A DNA stretch of 64,000 nt. Source: Flavobacterium caeni. Its GTDB lineage: Bacteria; Bacteroidota; Bacteroidia; Flavobacteriales; Flavobacteriaceae. Position numbers and translations under genes: made by a program. Below, one piece after another: positions 8,606 to 16,876 of this stretch; position 1 is the first letter of the stretch; every line of letters begins with the position of its first letter. Under the pieces are notes generated by a model, which was not told the origin of the DNA, ran no database searches, and saw only the letters and a list, made by a program, of their open reading frames with translations. The DNA lies in the NCBI RefSeq assembly GCF_900101895.1, contig NZ_FMVF01000003.1:301258-365257 (forward strand), given 5' to 3'.

Positions 8606-10786
8606 TTATTTTTTGGCCTCGACAAATTCGAGTTCATCGACACTCACTTTCGAGGTGAACAGCCCATAGTTGACCACGGCCTTGTTCTTTTCGATGCTGT
8701 CGATGCTGCCAATGGCCTTGCCGTCGATCATGCGTACGCGGTCGCCGACTTTGAGCACAGGCCTTGGTTTTTCGGGGACGAGCGCCGCCAGACGTTTCTT
8801 TTCTTTTTTCTCCTTGCGGATTTCCTCGACTTGAACGGCCACTTCCTTGAGCACTTCTTTTTTCTGTTCGATCTGGGCCTTTTGCTCCTTCGCTTCTTTT
8901 GGCGTTGCGGCTTTTTTGCGTTTGGAGTTTTCGATCTCGACCATTTTCAGGAATTCGCCAATGAGTTCCTTTTTGTTCTTGTTGTTGAAGTACTTGCCCG
9001 CCATGTCGTCGATCTTTTGACCGAGGTAAATGATGCGTTGGTTGCTGTCGTACAACTCCTGGTAGCTCTCGAGTTTTTGCCTGATCTTTTGGTTGGTGTC
9101 CTCTAGTTTTTTGCTCTCCTGGCGTGCCTTGGTTTCTTCTTCCTTGAGCGTTTGCGATGTTTTTTCCAGTTTGGAACGTTCCTTTTGCAAAGTGGCGATC
9201 GTCTTGTCGAAACGAACCTTGCCGACCTCAATTTTTTTCTTGGCACGGTTGATAAGCCCAAACGGGATGCCGTTTTTTTGCGCTACCTCGAACGTAAACG
9301 AGCTGCCCGCCTGGCCGAGCGCGAGTTTGTACATCGGCTCCAGCGTTTGTTCGTTGAACATCATGTTGGCATTGGTCGCATACGGCAATTCATTGGCCAA
9401 TATCTTGAGGTTGGCGTAATGCGTCGTGATGATGCCAAACGCTTCGCGATGGTAGAATTCCTCCAGAAAAATCTCGGCCAGCGCACCGCCCAATTCGGGA
9501 TCCGACCCCGTACCAAACTCGTCGATCAAGAACAACGTCTTGTGGTTGCATTTCTTGAGAAAATAGTTCATGTTCTTGAGTCGGTAACTGTAAGTACTCA
9601 AATGATTTTCAATCGATTGGTTGTCGCCGATATCGGTCAATATTCTATCAAACAAAAACGTTTCGCTGCGCTCGTGCACCGGAATCAACAAACCCGACTG
9701 TAGCATGAGTTGCAACAAACCGACCGTTTTGAGCGAGATGGTTTTGCCGCCTGCGTTGGGCCCAGAAATGACGATGATGCGGTTTTCCTGGTGCAATTCA
9801 AACGTCTGCGGATGTGTAACTTCCTTTTTTTGTTTGTTGGTCAAATACAGGATGGGGTGAAAGGCGTCCCTGAAATACAACCGGCGATGTTCGGTGATTT
9901 GCGGCAGGATGCCCCCGATTCGGTTGGCGTATTTGGCCTTGGCCGATACCACATCTATGTCGGCCAGAAAATCCTGATAGTCGACGATGAGCGGTAAAAA
10001 CACCCGTATTTCATTCGACAATTGTTTGAGGATACGCGTAATTTCTTCCTGTTCCTCGTATTCGAGGTTGGCAAGTTCACGCGAGTATTTAAGCGTGGCT
10101 TCGGGTTCGATATAGGCGATGCTGCCCGTTTTAGAGCTCCCCAGGATCGTTCCCTTGACCTTGCGTCGGTACATGGCCAGAACGGCCAAAACTCGGCGGT
10201 TTTGTACAAAACTCTCGCGGATGTCGTCCAAATACCCGAGCCCATGGTACTGCGTAAGGGCCACGACAAAGCTCTGGTTGACCTTGACGCGCACCGCATT
10301 CATCTGGTGCCTGATGGCGGCCAGTTGTACAGACGCATCGTCTTTGACATCGCCGTATTTGTCGACCACGGCGTCTATTTTCTTGATGATCTCTTTGGTG
10401 AGTTCGACCTGCGACGCCCTTTGGTTCAGCGTCGGATAGTAGTCGTCGAACTTTTTGAAGAACTGCAACAGTGTGTTGGCCGTTTCCGAAAGCACCGCTA
10501 TCTTCCTGAATCCTGTCGCTTCAAGGAAACTACCCTCGATGCCCAAGAACTTGATTTCGCCCGCCACCGAATCAAACCCGTGGTTGGGGATGGCGTTGTT
10601 GTTCTGGTAAGACGAAACGTACTCCGAAGTTTGGTGCAAAGCCAACATCAGCGCCGATTTGTCGGCAATTGGCTTGAGCTGCAACGCCTTTTCGGCGCCG
10701 AGTTCTGTGGTGCATCCGCCCGCGACCGATTCCAGGATAGTAGGGAATTGGAGGTCTTGTAAAGTTTTGTCGGTAATCTTGGTCAT
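8606..10786 (-). CDS. mutS2: MutS2 family DNA-structure-binding ATPase
   Basis: A 726-residue protein with the MutS2 layout: an N-terminal lever/clamp region without the MutS mismatch-binding domain, a Walker A motif GPNAGGKT (about residues 341-349), the Q-loop/ST motif with FLIDEFGTGSDP as Walker B, then a long Lys/Glu-rich coiled coil (about 520-665). The C-terminus is a short KOW-like fold (VGDRVRMIDG to the end). The Smr endonuclease domain found in Bacillus and Helicobacter MutS2 is absent, as in many Bacteroidota forms. MutS2 acts on branched DNA and collided ribosomes rather than mismatches. The start is the ATG at 10786, shortly downstream of a TAnnTTTG box that diverges from ung. 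Confidence 0.92.
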   Translation of the reverse strand: MTKITDKTLQDLQFPTILESVAGGCTTELGAEKALQLKPIADKSALMLALHQTSEYVSSYQNNNAIPNHGFDSVAGEIKFLGIEGSFLEATGFRKIAVLSETANTLLQFFKKFDDYYPTLNQRASQVELTKEIIKKIDAVVDKYGDVKDDASVQLAAIRHQMNAVRVKVNQSFVVALTQYHGLGYLDDIRESFVQNRRVLAVLAMYRRKVKGTILGSSKTGSIAYIEPEATLKYSRELANLEYEEQEEITRILKQLSNEIRVFLPLIVDYQDFLADIDVVSAKAKYANRIGGILPQITEHRRLYFRDAFHPILYLTNKQKKEVTHPQTFELHQENRIIVISGPNAGGKTISLKTVGLLQLMLQSGLLIPVHERSETFLFDRILTDIGDNQSIENHLSTYSYRLKNMNYFLKKCNHKTLFLIDEFGTGSDPELGGALAEIFLEEFYHREAFGIITTHYANLKILANELPYATNANMMFNEQTLEPMYKLALGQAGSSFTFEVAQKNGIPFGLINRAKKKIEVGKVRFDKTIATLQKERSKLEKTSQTLKEEETKARQESKKLEDTNQKIRQKLESYQELYDSNQRIIYLGQKIDDMAGKYFNNKNKKELIGEFLKMVEIENSKRKKAATPKEAKEQKAQIEQKKEVLKEVAVQVEEIRKEKKEKKRLAALVPEKPRPVLKVGDRVRMIDGKAIGSIDSIEKNKAVVNYGLFTSKVSVDELEFVEAKK

Positions 10787-10808
10787 GCTGATTCTTGCAA
10801 TGGCACTG

Positions 10809-10816
10809 CAAATTTA
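10809..10816 (-). promoter_or_regulatory. -7 box for mutS2
   Basis: CAAATTTA on the + strand reads TAAATTTG on the - strand, matching the Bacteroidota sigma consensus TAnnTTTG, 23 bases before the mutS2 ATG. No well-spaced -33 TTG was found. Confidence 0.55.
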
Positions 10817-10862
10817 GCGAAAAAACGGCAATCGATTGCCGCCCATACGCCCGCCAAAGTGT

Positions 10863-10870
10863 TATATTTG
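10863..10870 (+). promoter_or_regulatory. -7 box for ung
   Basis: TATATTTG fits TAnnTTTG exactly and lies 13 bases before the ung ATG, implying a very short leader. A TTG at 10836-10838 is 24 bases upstream, slightly beyond the usual 17-23 spacing. Confidence 0.55.
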
Positions 10871-10883
10871 ACAAAATTTTTCT

Positions 10884-11552
10884 ATGAAACTACACGAATC
10901 CTGGAAATCGGTTTTGGCCCCGGAGTTTGAACAGCCGTACTTCAAGCAGCTCACCGAATTTGTACGGTCCGAATACGATGCGGCCCACGGCAAGGTGTGT
11001 TTTCCGCCTGGAGCCGAAATCTTCTCGGCATTCGACCATTGTCCGTTCGATCGGGTAAAGGTCGTAATCATCGGACAAGACCCGTATCACGGGCCGCGAC
11101 AGGCCAATGGATTGTGTTTTTCGGTACACGACGGGATTCCGTTTCCGCCGTCCTTGGTTAACATCTTTCGCGAAATCGAAACCGATTTGGGTCAACCGAT
11201 ACCCAAAAGCGGCAACCTCGAGCGTTGGGCAGACCAAGGCGTGTTGTTGCTCAACGCCACATTGACCGTCAGGCAAGGCGAGGCGGGAAGCCATCAGGGA
11301 AAAGGCTGGGAAACGTTTACCGATGCGGTGATCCAAACAATATCCGACCAAAAACAACAGGTGGTGTTCTTGCTTTGGGGCGGATTCGCCAAAAAGAAAG
11401 GGGCGCGCATCGACCGAAGCAAACACCTGGTGCTCGAGTCAGGCCATCCATCGCCATTGAGCGCCAACAAAGGACATTGGTTTGGCAACCGCCATTTCAG
11501 CAAGGCAAACGACTACCTAAAAGGCATCGGGAAAACGCCCGTCGGCTGGTAG
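10884..11552 (+). CDS. ung: Uracil-DNA glycosylase, family 1
   Basis: A 222-residue base-excision repair enzyme that removes uracil from DNA. The water-activating loop GQDPYHGPRQANGLCFSV (about residues 63-80) includes the catalytic Asp, and the C-terminal HPSPLS loop with the essential His is followed by GHWFGNRHFSKAND. Length and both motifs are standard for family 1. It is transcribed away from mutS2 and ends exactly where the convergent lipoprotein gene ends, with no bases between the two stop codons. Confidence 0.97.
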   Translation: MKLHESWKSVLAPEFEQPYFKQLTEFVRSEYDAAHGKVCFPPGAEIFSAFDHCPFDRVKVVIIGQDPYHGPRQANGLCFSVHDGIPFPPSLVNIFREIETDLGQPIPKSGNLERWADQGVLLLNATLTVRQGEAGSHQGKGWETFTDAVIQTISDQKQQVVFLLWGGFAKKKGARIDRSKHLVLESGHPSPLSANKGHWFGNRHFSKANDYLKGIGKTPVGW

Positions 11553-12149
11553 TTAGTTGACGTCAAAATAGTAGTACCCAGCACTGTCCGTATCTTCACA
11601 ATTCGAAAAAATCGTGACAAAAAGATTGCCCTGCAAACTGTCCGATGTCAGGACGATGGCTGCCGATGGCTCCTGGTTGTAGGTGAAACGCAAGCGGTAC
11701 GAACCTGTTTCGGTCAGGCGCACGCCGCCGCGGTAACGGTACGTTTGTAGTGCAGGATCAAAAACCGATTGGGCCAGCAAGAAATCGCCAAACGCCACGG
11801 AATTACCCTCGCCATCGAACACATTGGCTTCTGTGATGTCTACGGGTGTCCATTGGTCTTGGGCAATCTCCTTTTCGATCAGATAGGAAAACGTAAACGA
11901 CAGCGCGCCGCCGCTGGTTTTGTACAAGTCGATATCGTTGTTCTGTCCGGCTTCTGGAACGGTACGGTCGAAGTAGGCATTGACCATCAAATAGTCGCCC
12001 ACCGTATAAAGTACATTGTCTTCAACGTCGACCATGTTGGGCGAACTGATGAATACATCGTTGTAAAATTCGCTGTCCTTGTTGGAGCAATCGGCGGCCA
12101 TCAACACTGTGGCCAATCCGCCGAGGAATAAATATTTCAAAGTCTTCAT
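11553..12149 (-). CDS. Putative exported protein or lipoprotein, unknown
   Basis: A 198-residue protein with an N-terminal export signal (MKTLKYLFLGGLATVLM) followed by AADC. The Cys suggests a lipoprotein, although Asp at the -1 position is not a standard lipobox residue. The mature part is rich in beta-forming residues and short acidic turns (SNKDSEFYNDV, NNDIDLYKTSGG) and contains a second Cys near the C-terminus. I do not recognise a domain. It lies 10 bases downstream of an outer-membrane protein gene on the same strand and is likely coexpressed with it. Confidence 0.75.
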   Translation of the reverse strand: MKTLKYLFLGGLATVLMAADCSNKDSEFYNDVFISSPNMVDVEDNVLYTVGDYLMVNAYFDRTVPEAGQNNDIDLYKTSGGALSFTFSYLIEKEIAQDQWTPVDITEANVFDGEGNSVAFGDFLLAQSVFDPALQTYRYRGGVRLTETGSYRLRFTYNQEPSAAIVLTSDSLQGNLFVTIFSNCEDTDSAGYYYFDVN

Positions 12150-12159
12150 AGCTAATTCT

Positions 12160-12729
12160 TTAAAATCTGTAACCTACACTGACACCTACACGTGAAAACA
12201 CATCAGGGCTCTTGTCGGTTTCGATGGTATTTACGCCAAACCCCACCATGAGCTCGATGGCCCATTGTTCCTTGAGGTACATTTTATAGCCCGCGCCGGC
12301 ACCTATGGCCACGTCAAAATAGTCGCTTTTTTCTACTTCGTAATAGCCGACGCCATTTTCGGTCTTGCGTACGATTTCCCTAAAGTCGCCACCATTGGCC
12401 GAAGCGAATACCTCGGCAAAATAAAACCGCGAAACGCCTTCGGAGAGTCGGTAACGCACAAACGGTGTCACCTCAAATTGGGGCGAATTGTCGCGGTTGC
12501 CCTCCTCAAAATCGTCCTCGACTTTTTTGCTGCTGACCACTGCGCCGGTCACACCAAACGAAAATTTCCCGCCTGTGAAACGCTCGTAGGAAAGGTTGTA
12601 TTTGGCCAACGCAACCGTCGACAAAAGATCGGTGCGTACCTCGTTTTTTCGTGAAGACAAACCCGATTCGTTTTCCTGCGCGCTCACGAGTGGCCCGCAA
12701 AGCAACGCAATCCATAAAAATCTTTTCAT
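12160..12729 (-). CDS. Outer-membrane beta-barrel protein
   Basis: I place the start at the ATG at 12729, because it gives a clean signal peptide (MKRFLWIALLCGPLVSAQ) whereas longer reading frames add an unlikely 71-residue extension. The mature ~170 residues alternate hydrophobic and polar residues with glycine/aromatic turns and end in the strand VGVSVGYRF with a terminal Phe, as outer-membrane barrels do. It looks like the small 8-strand barrels of Bacteroidota (DUF3575/OmpX-like). No binding motif indicates a ligand. It precedes the putative lipoprotein gene by 10 bases. Confidence 0.8.
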   Translation of the reverse strand: MKRFLWIALLCGPLVSAQENESGLSSRKNEVRTDLLSTVALAKYNLSYERFTGGKFSFGVTGAVVSSKKVEDDFEEGNRDNSPQFEVTPFVRYRLSEGVSRFYFAEVFASANGGDFREIVRKTENGVGYYEVEKSDYFDVAIGAGAGYKMYLKEQWAIELMVGFGVNTIETDKSPDVFSRVGVSVGYRF

Positions 12730-12799
12730 GATGCCATTTTTTCTTGGGCTAAGATAGCAAAAAGCGGTGTTAAAAAAACAGATTGATGTTGCGAAAAAA

Positions 12800-13732
12800 T
12801 CAATACAAGGTAAGCGCGCCCAAAATCTCTTCGGACATGAAGGGGCCGCCGGGATAAGTAGCCGTATAGTCAAGGTTGAGCCAAACCTGTCCGCGTTCAT
12901 CGATGTGGTAATGCAATTGTTTGCCGTTACTTTCCTTGACAAACAGTACTTTCTTGATCAGGTAGTTGATGGTTTCGAGGTCGGCTTTGTTGCCGATCAG
13001 GATTTCGGGATAAATGTGCCCGCCCGTGTGGATCAAGCGCGGCGTACCGCCAATGGCCTTGACGCAAGACGCCATCAGGATCGAATGGTCGTCGCAATCG
13101 CCCGAAAAATACAGTAGCGATTCGGAGGCATCGGCAATGTACTCGCGGCCTTTGGGATCGCTGACATAGTTCCATCGGCTGTTGATTTCCTTGAATACGG
13201 CAAAACACTGGATCAACGTGCGGTATTTCGGATAGCCGCGTACGTCCTTGAAATCCTTGGTCGTGGCCATGAGCGCAAAATTGCGGATCTTGGGGTTTTC
13301 GTACTCGACCGCGTTAAAAATACGCGATTTGTTCGGGAAGGGCAGCAAACGCGAAAGGATCAAATCCTGCGGATTCGGGCTGTCGGACATCGTATAAATC
13401 ATGAACCGATAGTCCTCGAACACGCTGTAGAAACCATAGTTGCCTGAAAGCGACCCAAAAATGAGCGCCACCATGTACAACGCGATGCAAATGATGATGA
13501 TGCGCCGCATGAGCCTGAGCACCAATTGAATCACCACCACGATCAGCACAAACAACAGGACGCGATCTATTTGGAACGGCCATTGCGGATCGATGATGTT
13601 TTGGTGGATGATGATGAAAACCGGGATCGCAATCAGGATGTTGAGCAAAAAGATGATCACCATGTCCCAAGGGCGCGGGATCTGCAATTTGTTCTTGATT
13701 TGCTGGAAAGTGATACCCCCGGGTTTGTTCAT
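12800..13732 (-). CDS. Membrane-anchored transglutaminase-like protein
   Basis: The ATG at 13732 is preferred over an in-frame TTG four codons earlier; it gives 310 residues. Three hydrophobic helices occupy about residues 25-110, followed by a soluble domain with the transglutaminase/papain-like core: SGDCDDHSILMASC holding the catalytic Cys, then HTGGHIYPE with the His, and a downstream NLDYTA segment that can supply the Asp. Such proteins in bacteria are often cysteine proteases or remodelling enzymes, and the substrate is unknown. The gene sits 15 bases downstream of the substrate-binding protein gene. Confidence 0.8.
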   Translation of the reverse strand: MNKPGGITFQQIKNKLQIPRPWDMVIIFLLNILIAIPVFIIIHQNIIDPQWPFQIDRVLLFVLIVVVIQLVLRLMRRIIIICIALYMVALIFGSLSGNYGFYSVFEDYRFMIYTMSDSPNPQDLILSRLLPFPNKSRIFNAVEYENPKIRNFALMATTKDFKDVRGYPKYRTLIQCFAVFKEINSRWNYVSDPKGREYIADASESLLYFSGDCDDHSILMASCVKAIGGTPRLIHTGGHIYPEILIGNKADLETINYLIKKVLFVKESNGKQLHYHIDERGQVWLNLDYTATYPGGPFMSEEILGALTLY

Positions 13733-13747
13733 AGCAAGCGGCAAGGG

Positions 13748-14599
13748 CTAGAGGGCCTTTGCAAGTTCAGCAAAAATACCCTTTTTATCGATAACCGAAA
13801 GGGCAAATAATTGATTTTGAACTTTGTTTAACATTTGCTCCGAAGGTGTTTTTTGCGACCATTTGGTCAGCGAAAGCCACTGTCTGATGTCGTCGATTTG
13901 TTGCCCGTAACGCGTGGCCAGCGTACGGTCGATGCTCGGGATTTCCTTGAATTCGCGTGTGGTTTGGTTGATGATCTCGAGGATGCGCCTAACTGTTCCC
14001 GGATGCTTCTCAAGTATTTCGTCGCGCACCGCAATCACAAAACACGGCCATGGTGTAGGACATTGCCCGATGCGTCTGAAAACGCCTTTATCCACCAGCG
14101 GCTGCGTCATGAAACGCTCCCACATGAAGTAGTCGGCCGTGCCGTTGGTCAAGGCCTCGACCGCGCCGTCGATCGTATGGACAATCTCGAACTGCAATTT
14201 GCTCAGATCCCAACCCAGATTGCCCGCATTGACATACGCCATGAGTTGAGAACCCGAACCTGCGCGACTGATCGCGGCCTTTTTGCGTTCCAAATCCGAT
14301 AACTTTTCAAAACCAGACTTGGCCGCAACGTGAATGCCCCAAATCAGCGGCGATTCTACATACACCTGCACAATTTTCGATGGGTTGCCCGCCAAAATAT
14401 CCTTGACGATGCCCTCGGTCAAAATCACTGCGATGTCGGTCGATCCGTCGCGCAGCATCTGGCAAAGCTTGCCCGTGCCCTCGGGAACGTCGGTCCACGC
14501 CAGGTCGATGCCCTCTACATCGAATTCGCCGTTCTCGATGCACAAATGCCACGGGAGGTTAAAGTGTTCGGGTACGCCGGCGATTTTGATATTTTTCAT
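13748..14599 (-). CDS. Orphan periplasmic-binding-fold protein (NMT1/SsuA-like), apparently cytosolic
   Basis: A 283-residue protein beginning MKNIKIAGVPEHFNLPWHL with no signal peptide or lipobox, although its fold is that of ABC-type nitrate/taurine/thiamine-precursor binding proteins (two-lobe pattern, GSGSQLMAYVNAG hinge region, DYFMWERFMTQPL). No ABC ATPase or permease gene lies nearby. Proteins of this kind without secretion signals occur in Bacteroidota and may be enzymes or intracellular sensors of small anions rather than transport components. The start ATG at 14599 is followed upstream by a dispersed repeat. Confidence 0.75.
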   Translation of the reverse strand: MKNIKIAGVPEHFNLPWHLCIENGEFDVEGIDLAWTDVPEGTGKLCQMLRDGSTDIAVILTEGIVKDILAGNPSKIVQVYVESPLIWGIHVAAKSGFEKLSDLERKKAAISRAGSGSQLMAYVNAGNLGWDLSKLQFEIVHTIDGAVEALTNGTADYFMWERFMTQPLVDKGVFRRIGQCPTPWPCFVIAVRDEILEKHPGTVRRILEIINQTTREFKEIPSIDRTLATRYGQQIDDIRQWLSLTKWSQKTPSEQMLNKVQNQLFALSVIDKKGIFAELAKAL

Positions 14600-14656
14600 T
14601 GTTTACTTTTACCGCAAAGAACGCAAAGTTCCCGCAAAGATTTTTTAGAGTTTTTT

Positions 14657-14778
14657 GGGCGTGCCGGCAGATTGAATTCGTCGCAATGGATTTGAAATTT
14701 TCGGCTGCCGTCGTGCTCTTCGCTTTTATCTTTTGTTCGCAAGCTCACAAAAGGATAACCGCTGCGATCACTCACGCA
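14657..14778 (-). repeat. Dispersed structured intercistronic repeat, copy A
   Basis: About 120 bp running from GGGCGTGCCGGCAG to GATCACTCACGC, shared with copies at 25601-25756 and 63474-63606. It contains a conserved stem of ATCTTTTGT (14728-14736) with ACAAAAGGAT (14747-14756). Its last bases provide the stop codon of the DinB gene, and its other end faces the start of the substrate-binding gene. Confidence 0.8.
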
Positions 14779-15218
14779 GAGACGATCTGTTTGACATGAT
14801 GCGCCATATGTTCGGGATAATCCGTCATTATAAACCGCAAATCCTGCATTGTTCCGTCGGTAAATTGCACTTTCAAATTCAATGTTTCTTCGGTTTGATT
14901 TTCGATCACCCGGATGATTTGTCGGTTCATCAAGACCCAAAGCCGCAGTAATTCGGTCGTATCCTTGTTTTGATAGTCATTGATCTTGACGAGTTCACTT
15001 TGATGGTATTCCCTGTAAATGTACGGTTGCGGCTTGTTGCCGATTTCGGTAAAACGTTGCCAGTTGTTGAGCGCCGAATCGATCAAATGCCCGAGGATTT
15101 GCTTGCGCGACCACTTGCCCGCGGCGATTGGGGTTTGCAAATGCGTTTCGTCGTGTGAGGTAAAGTGGCCGTGCGCTTGGGCCAATAACGTTTCTATTTT
15201 GTTTACGGTGTCCTTCAT
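14772..15218 (-). CDS. DinB/YfiT-like putative metal-dependent hydrolase
   Basis: A 148-residue four-helix-bundle protein of the DinB_2 family. The expected metal-binding histidines are visible: one in LGHLIDSALNNWQRF and two in the C-terminal DYPEHMAHHVKQI. Some relatives act as bacillithiol-dependent transferases (BstA), which is plausible here because bshA is also in the window. The stop codon lies inside a dispersed repeat. The other border, upstream of the start at 15218, is a 235-bp intergenic region filled by a second repeat type. Confidence 0.85.
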   Translation of the reverse strand: MKDTVNKIETLLAQAHGHFTSHDETHLQTPIAAGKWSRKQILGHLIDSALNNWQRFTEIGNKPQPYIYREYHQSELVKINDYQNKDTTELLRLWVLMNRQIIRVIENQTEETLNLKVQFTDGTMQDLRFIMTDYPEHMAHHVKQIVSA

Positions 15219-15266
15219 CTCAGTCTAAGAAACTACAAAATCAGATGGGTAATGTTTTGGGTAAAC

Positions 15267-15397
15267 AAACTTTAACAAAATATACAGTTTTTCTGTAAAC
15301 ATCGTATTTAGATTATCCGTAGGGGATACCTTCATAGCCCCCTTCCCTAGGGTAAAAATACACTTTTTAAGAATAACTTCCTTACAGAAAAACTGTA
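15267..15397 (+). repeat. Palindrome-bounded intergenic repeat, copy 1
   Basis: It starts with AAACTTTAACAAAAT, carries TACAG-TTTTT-CTGTA (15283-15297), a central GGGGATACCTTCATAGCCCC block (15322-15350 with flank) and TACAG-AAAAA-CTGTA (15383-15397). The two palindromes are mirror images exactly 100 bp apart. An inverted copy is at 39377-39509. This element fills most of the 235-bp gap 15219-15453, and no gene is visible there. Confidence 0.8.
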
Positions 15398-15453
15398 CAT
15401 CGCGGCCGTCCGAAAAATAAATCTTTCAATGGGTCGTGACAACGCCCGAACAA

Positions 15454-16326
15454 TCAGCTATTCGCGATCTTGTCCAATGTATACGCAATCAATTCGTCTA
15501 CGGCCTTGTACGGGTCGCTGCTGAACGTGCCCGATGCGCGGTTCGCAATGATGGCATTGAGCGACAACGCATTGTGTCCCAAAAGCGCCGAAAGTCCATA
15601 GATCGCAGCCGTCTCCATCTCGAGGTTGGTGATACGGTGTCCGTCGAAATCAAAATTGTCCATTTTGTCGTTGAGTTCCGCATCCTGGATCGGCAGGCGC
15701 AGTACGCGTCCTTGCGGCCCGTAGAACCCTCCAGCGGTGGCGGTGATTCCTTTGTGCATCCGCTCGCTTTCGATCATCGTTTCGAGCTTTTCAGAACAAG
15801 CAATCACATAAGGCTTGCCCTTGCGTGGGTCCCAGTTGGTGTGTTTGGTGAACGCGTCGCCGATATTCGAATCGGCTACGTCGTCGATCTGGTACGAACG
15901 CAACATGTTGTCGAGCCCGAGCCCAAACTTAGACATCACAAAGCTGTCTACAGGAATGTCTTCCTGTAGCGATCCCGAAGTACCGATGCGGATGATGTTG
16001 AGCGCCGTAAGTTCTTCCTTGGGCGTACGGCTTTCGAGGTCGATGTTCACCAGCGCGTCGAGTTCATTGAGCACAATATCGATGTTATCGGGCCCGATGC
16101 CGGTAGACATCACCGTAATGCGCTTGCCTTTGTACCAGCCGGTTTGTGTCTTGAATTCGCGTTTTTGCGTAGAAAATTCAATCGAATCGAAAAATTGCGT
16201 GATCTTTTCGACGCGGTTTTGGTCGCCCACAAAAATAATGTCGTGCGCGATGTGCTCCGGACGCAGGTTCAAATGGTAAACGCTGCCGTCGGGATTGAGT
16301 ATGAGTTCTGAGGATTGTATGGGCAT
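15454..16326 (-). CDS. Nucleoside phosphorylase (uridine phosphorylase-like)
   Basis: The start is the ATG at 16326 (MPIQSSELIL); longer frames run through a heptamer repeat and are not credible. The 290-residue product belongs to the PNP/UDP phosphorylase superfamily: phosphate-binding GTSGSLQ with IIRIG before it, a GIGPDNIDIVL segment, and the nucleoside/ribose motif NLEMETAAIYGLSALLGH close to the C-terminus. Such enzymes cleave nucleosides with phosphate to base and ribose-1-phosphate. The pyrimidine/uridine-type assignment is tentative. It is a single gene followed downstream by the repeat element at 15267-15397. Confidence 0.88.
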   Translation of the reverse strand: MPIQSSELILNPDGSVYHLNLRPEHIAHDIIFVGDQNRVEKITQFFDSIEFSTQKREFKTQTGWYKGKRITVMSTGIGPDNIDIVLNELDALVNIDLESRTPKEELTALNIIRIGTSGSLQEDIPVDSFVMSKFGLGLDNMLRSYQIDDVADSNIGDAFTKHTNWDPRKGKPYVIACSEKLETMIESERMHKGITATAGGFYGPQGRVLRLPIQDAELNDKMDNFDFDGHRITNLEMETAAIYGLSALLGHNALSLNAIIANRASGTFSSDPYKAVDELIAYTLDKIANS

Positions 16327-16337
16327 GTTGATTGTTG

Positions 16338-16416
16338 ATTTGGTAATTTGGTAATTTGGTAATCTGGTGATTTGGAATTTGGAATTTGGAATTTGGAATT
16401 TGGAATTTGGAATTTT
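16338..16416. repeat. Degenerate heptamer tandem array (TTTGGAA / TTTGGTAA)
   Basis: About ten tandem 7-8 nt units, first TTTGGTAA and then TTTGGAA, between the SUI1-like gene and the phosphorylase start. Similar arrays with other unit sequences recur through the window. Confidence 0.9.
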
Positions 16417-16420
16417 ACAA

Positions 16421-16750
16421 TTATCCACCAACCCGTTTCGTTTTAAAACCCTTGTCCTGCAACAATTTCATGATCTTGTCGCGGTAGTCGCCCTGGATCA
16501 GCATTTCGCCGCCGCGGAACGAGCCGCCCACGCCAAACTTGGTCTTGATTTCCTTGGACAACACCTTAAAGTCTTCGTCCGAGCCCAGGTAGCCTTCGAT
16601 GATGGTCACGGGCTTGCCGTTGCGCTTTTCGAACTTGCAAATCATCGGTTCTTTTTGCAACAACAATTGGTGCGGTTGAGGAACGACGGCCTCTTCTGCC
16701 GAAGGTTCGTGGGTAGGGAATAGTTTTTTGAGTTGGTCTTGGAGGTCCAT
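16421..16750 (-). CDS. SUI1/eIF1-like translation factor (YciH family)
   Basis: The ATG at 16750 gives 109 residues. The SUI1 core is clear: KFEKRNGKPVTIIEGYLGSD, KVLSKEIKTKFGVGGSFRGG and IQGDYRDKIMKLLQDKGF, with the conserved basic-Gly segment. Bacterial YciH/SUI1 proteins resemble eukaryotic eIF1 and may tune initiation fidelity. The gene is flanked on both sides by short degenerate repeats; upstream (16757-16790) are GTCGTAAA-type octamers. No partner gene is implied by position. Confidence 0.92.
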   Translation of the reverse strand: MDLQDQLKKLFPTHEPSAEEAVVPQPHQLLLQKEPMICKFEKRNGKPVTIIEGYLGSDEDFKVLSKEIKTKFGVGGSFRGGEMLIQGDYRDKIMKLLQDKGFKTKRVGG

Positions 16751-16876
16751 TTTTTTTAGTCGTAAAGTCTTAAAGACGAAAGTCGAAAGGCAAATATCCA
16801 AAAATAATCCGACATCAAAAGAAAAAGACACCGGTTTTCCGATGCCTTTAAGACCTTTTGATTTTATGACTTTCGA

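Noticed and set aside
12730..12942. Long N-terminal extension of the outer-membrane protein frame.
   Set aside because: The extension lacks a signal and the internal ATG at 12729 gives a standard signal peptide.
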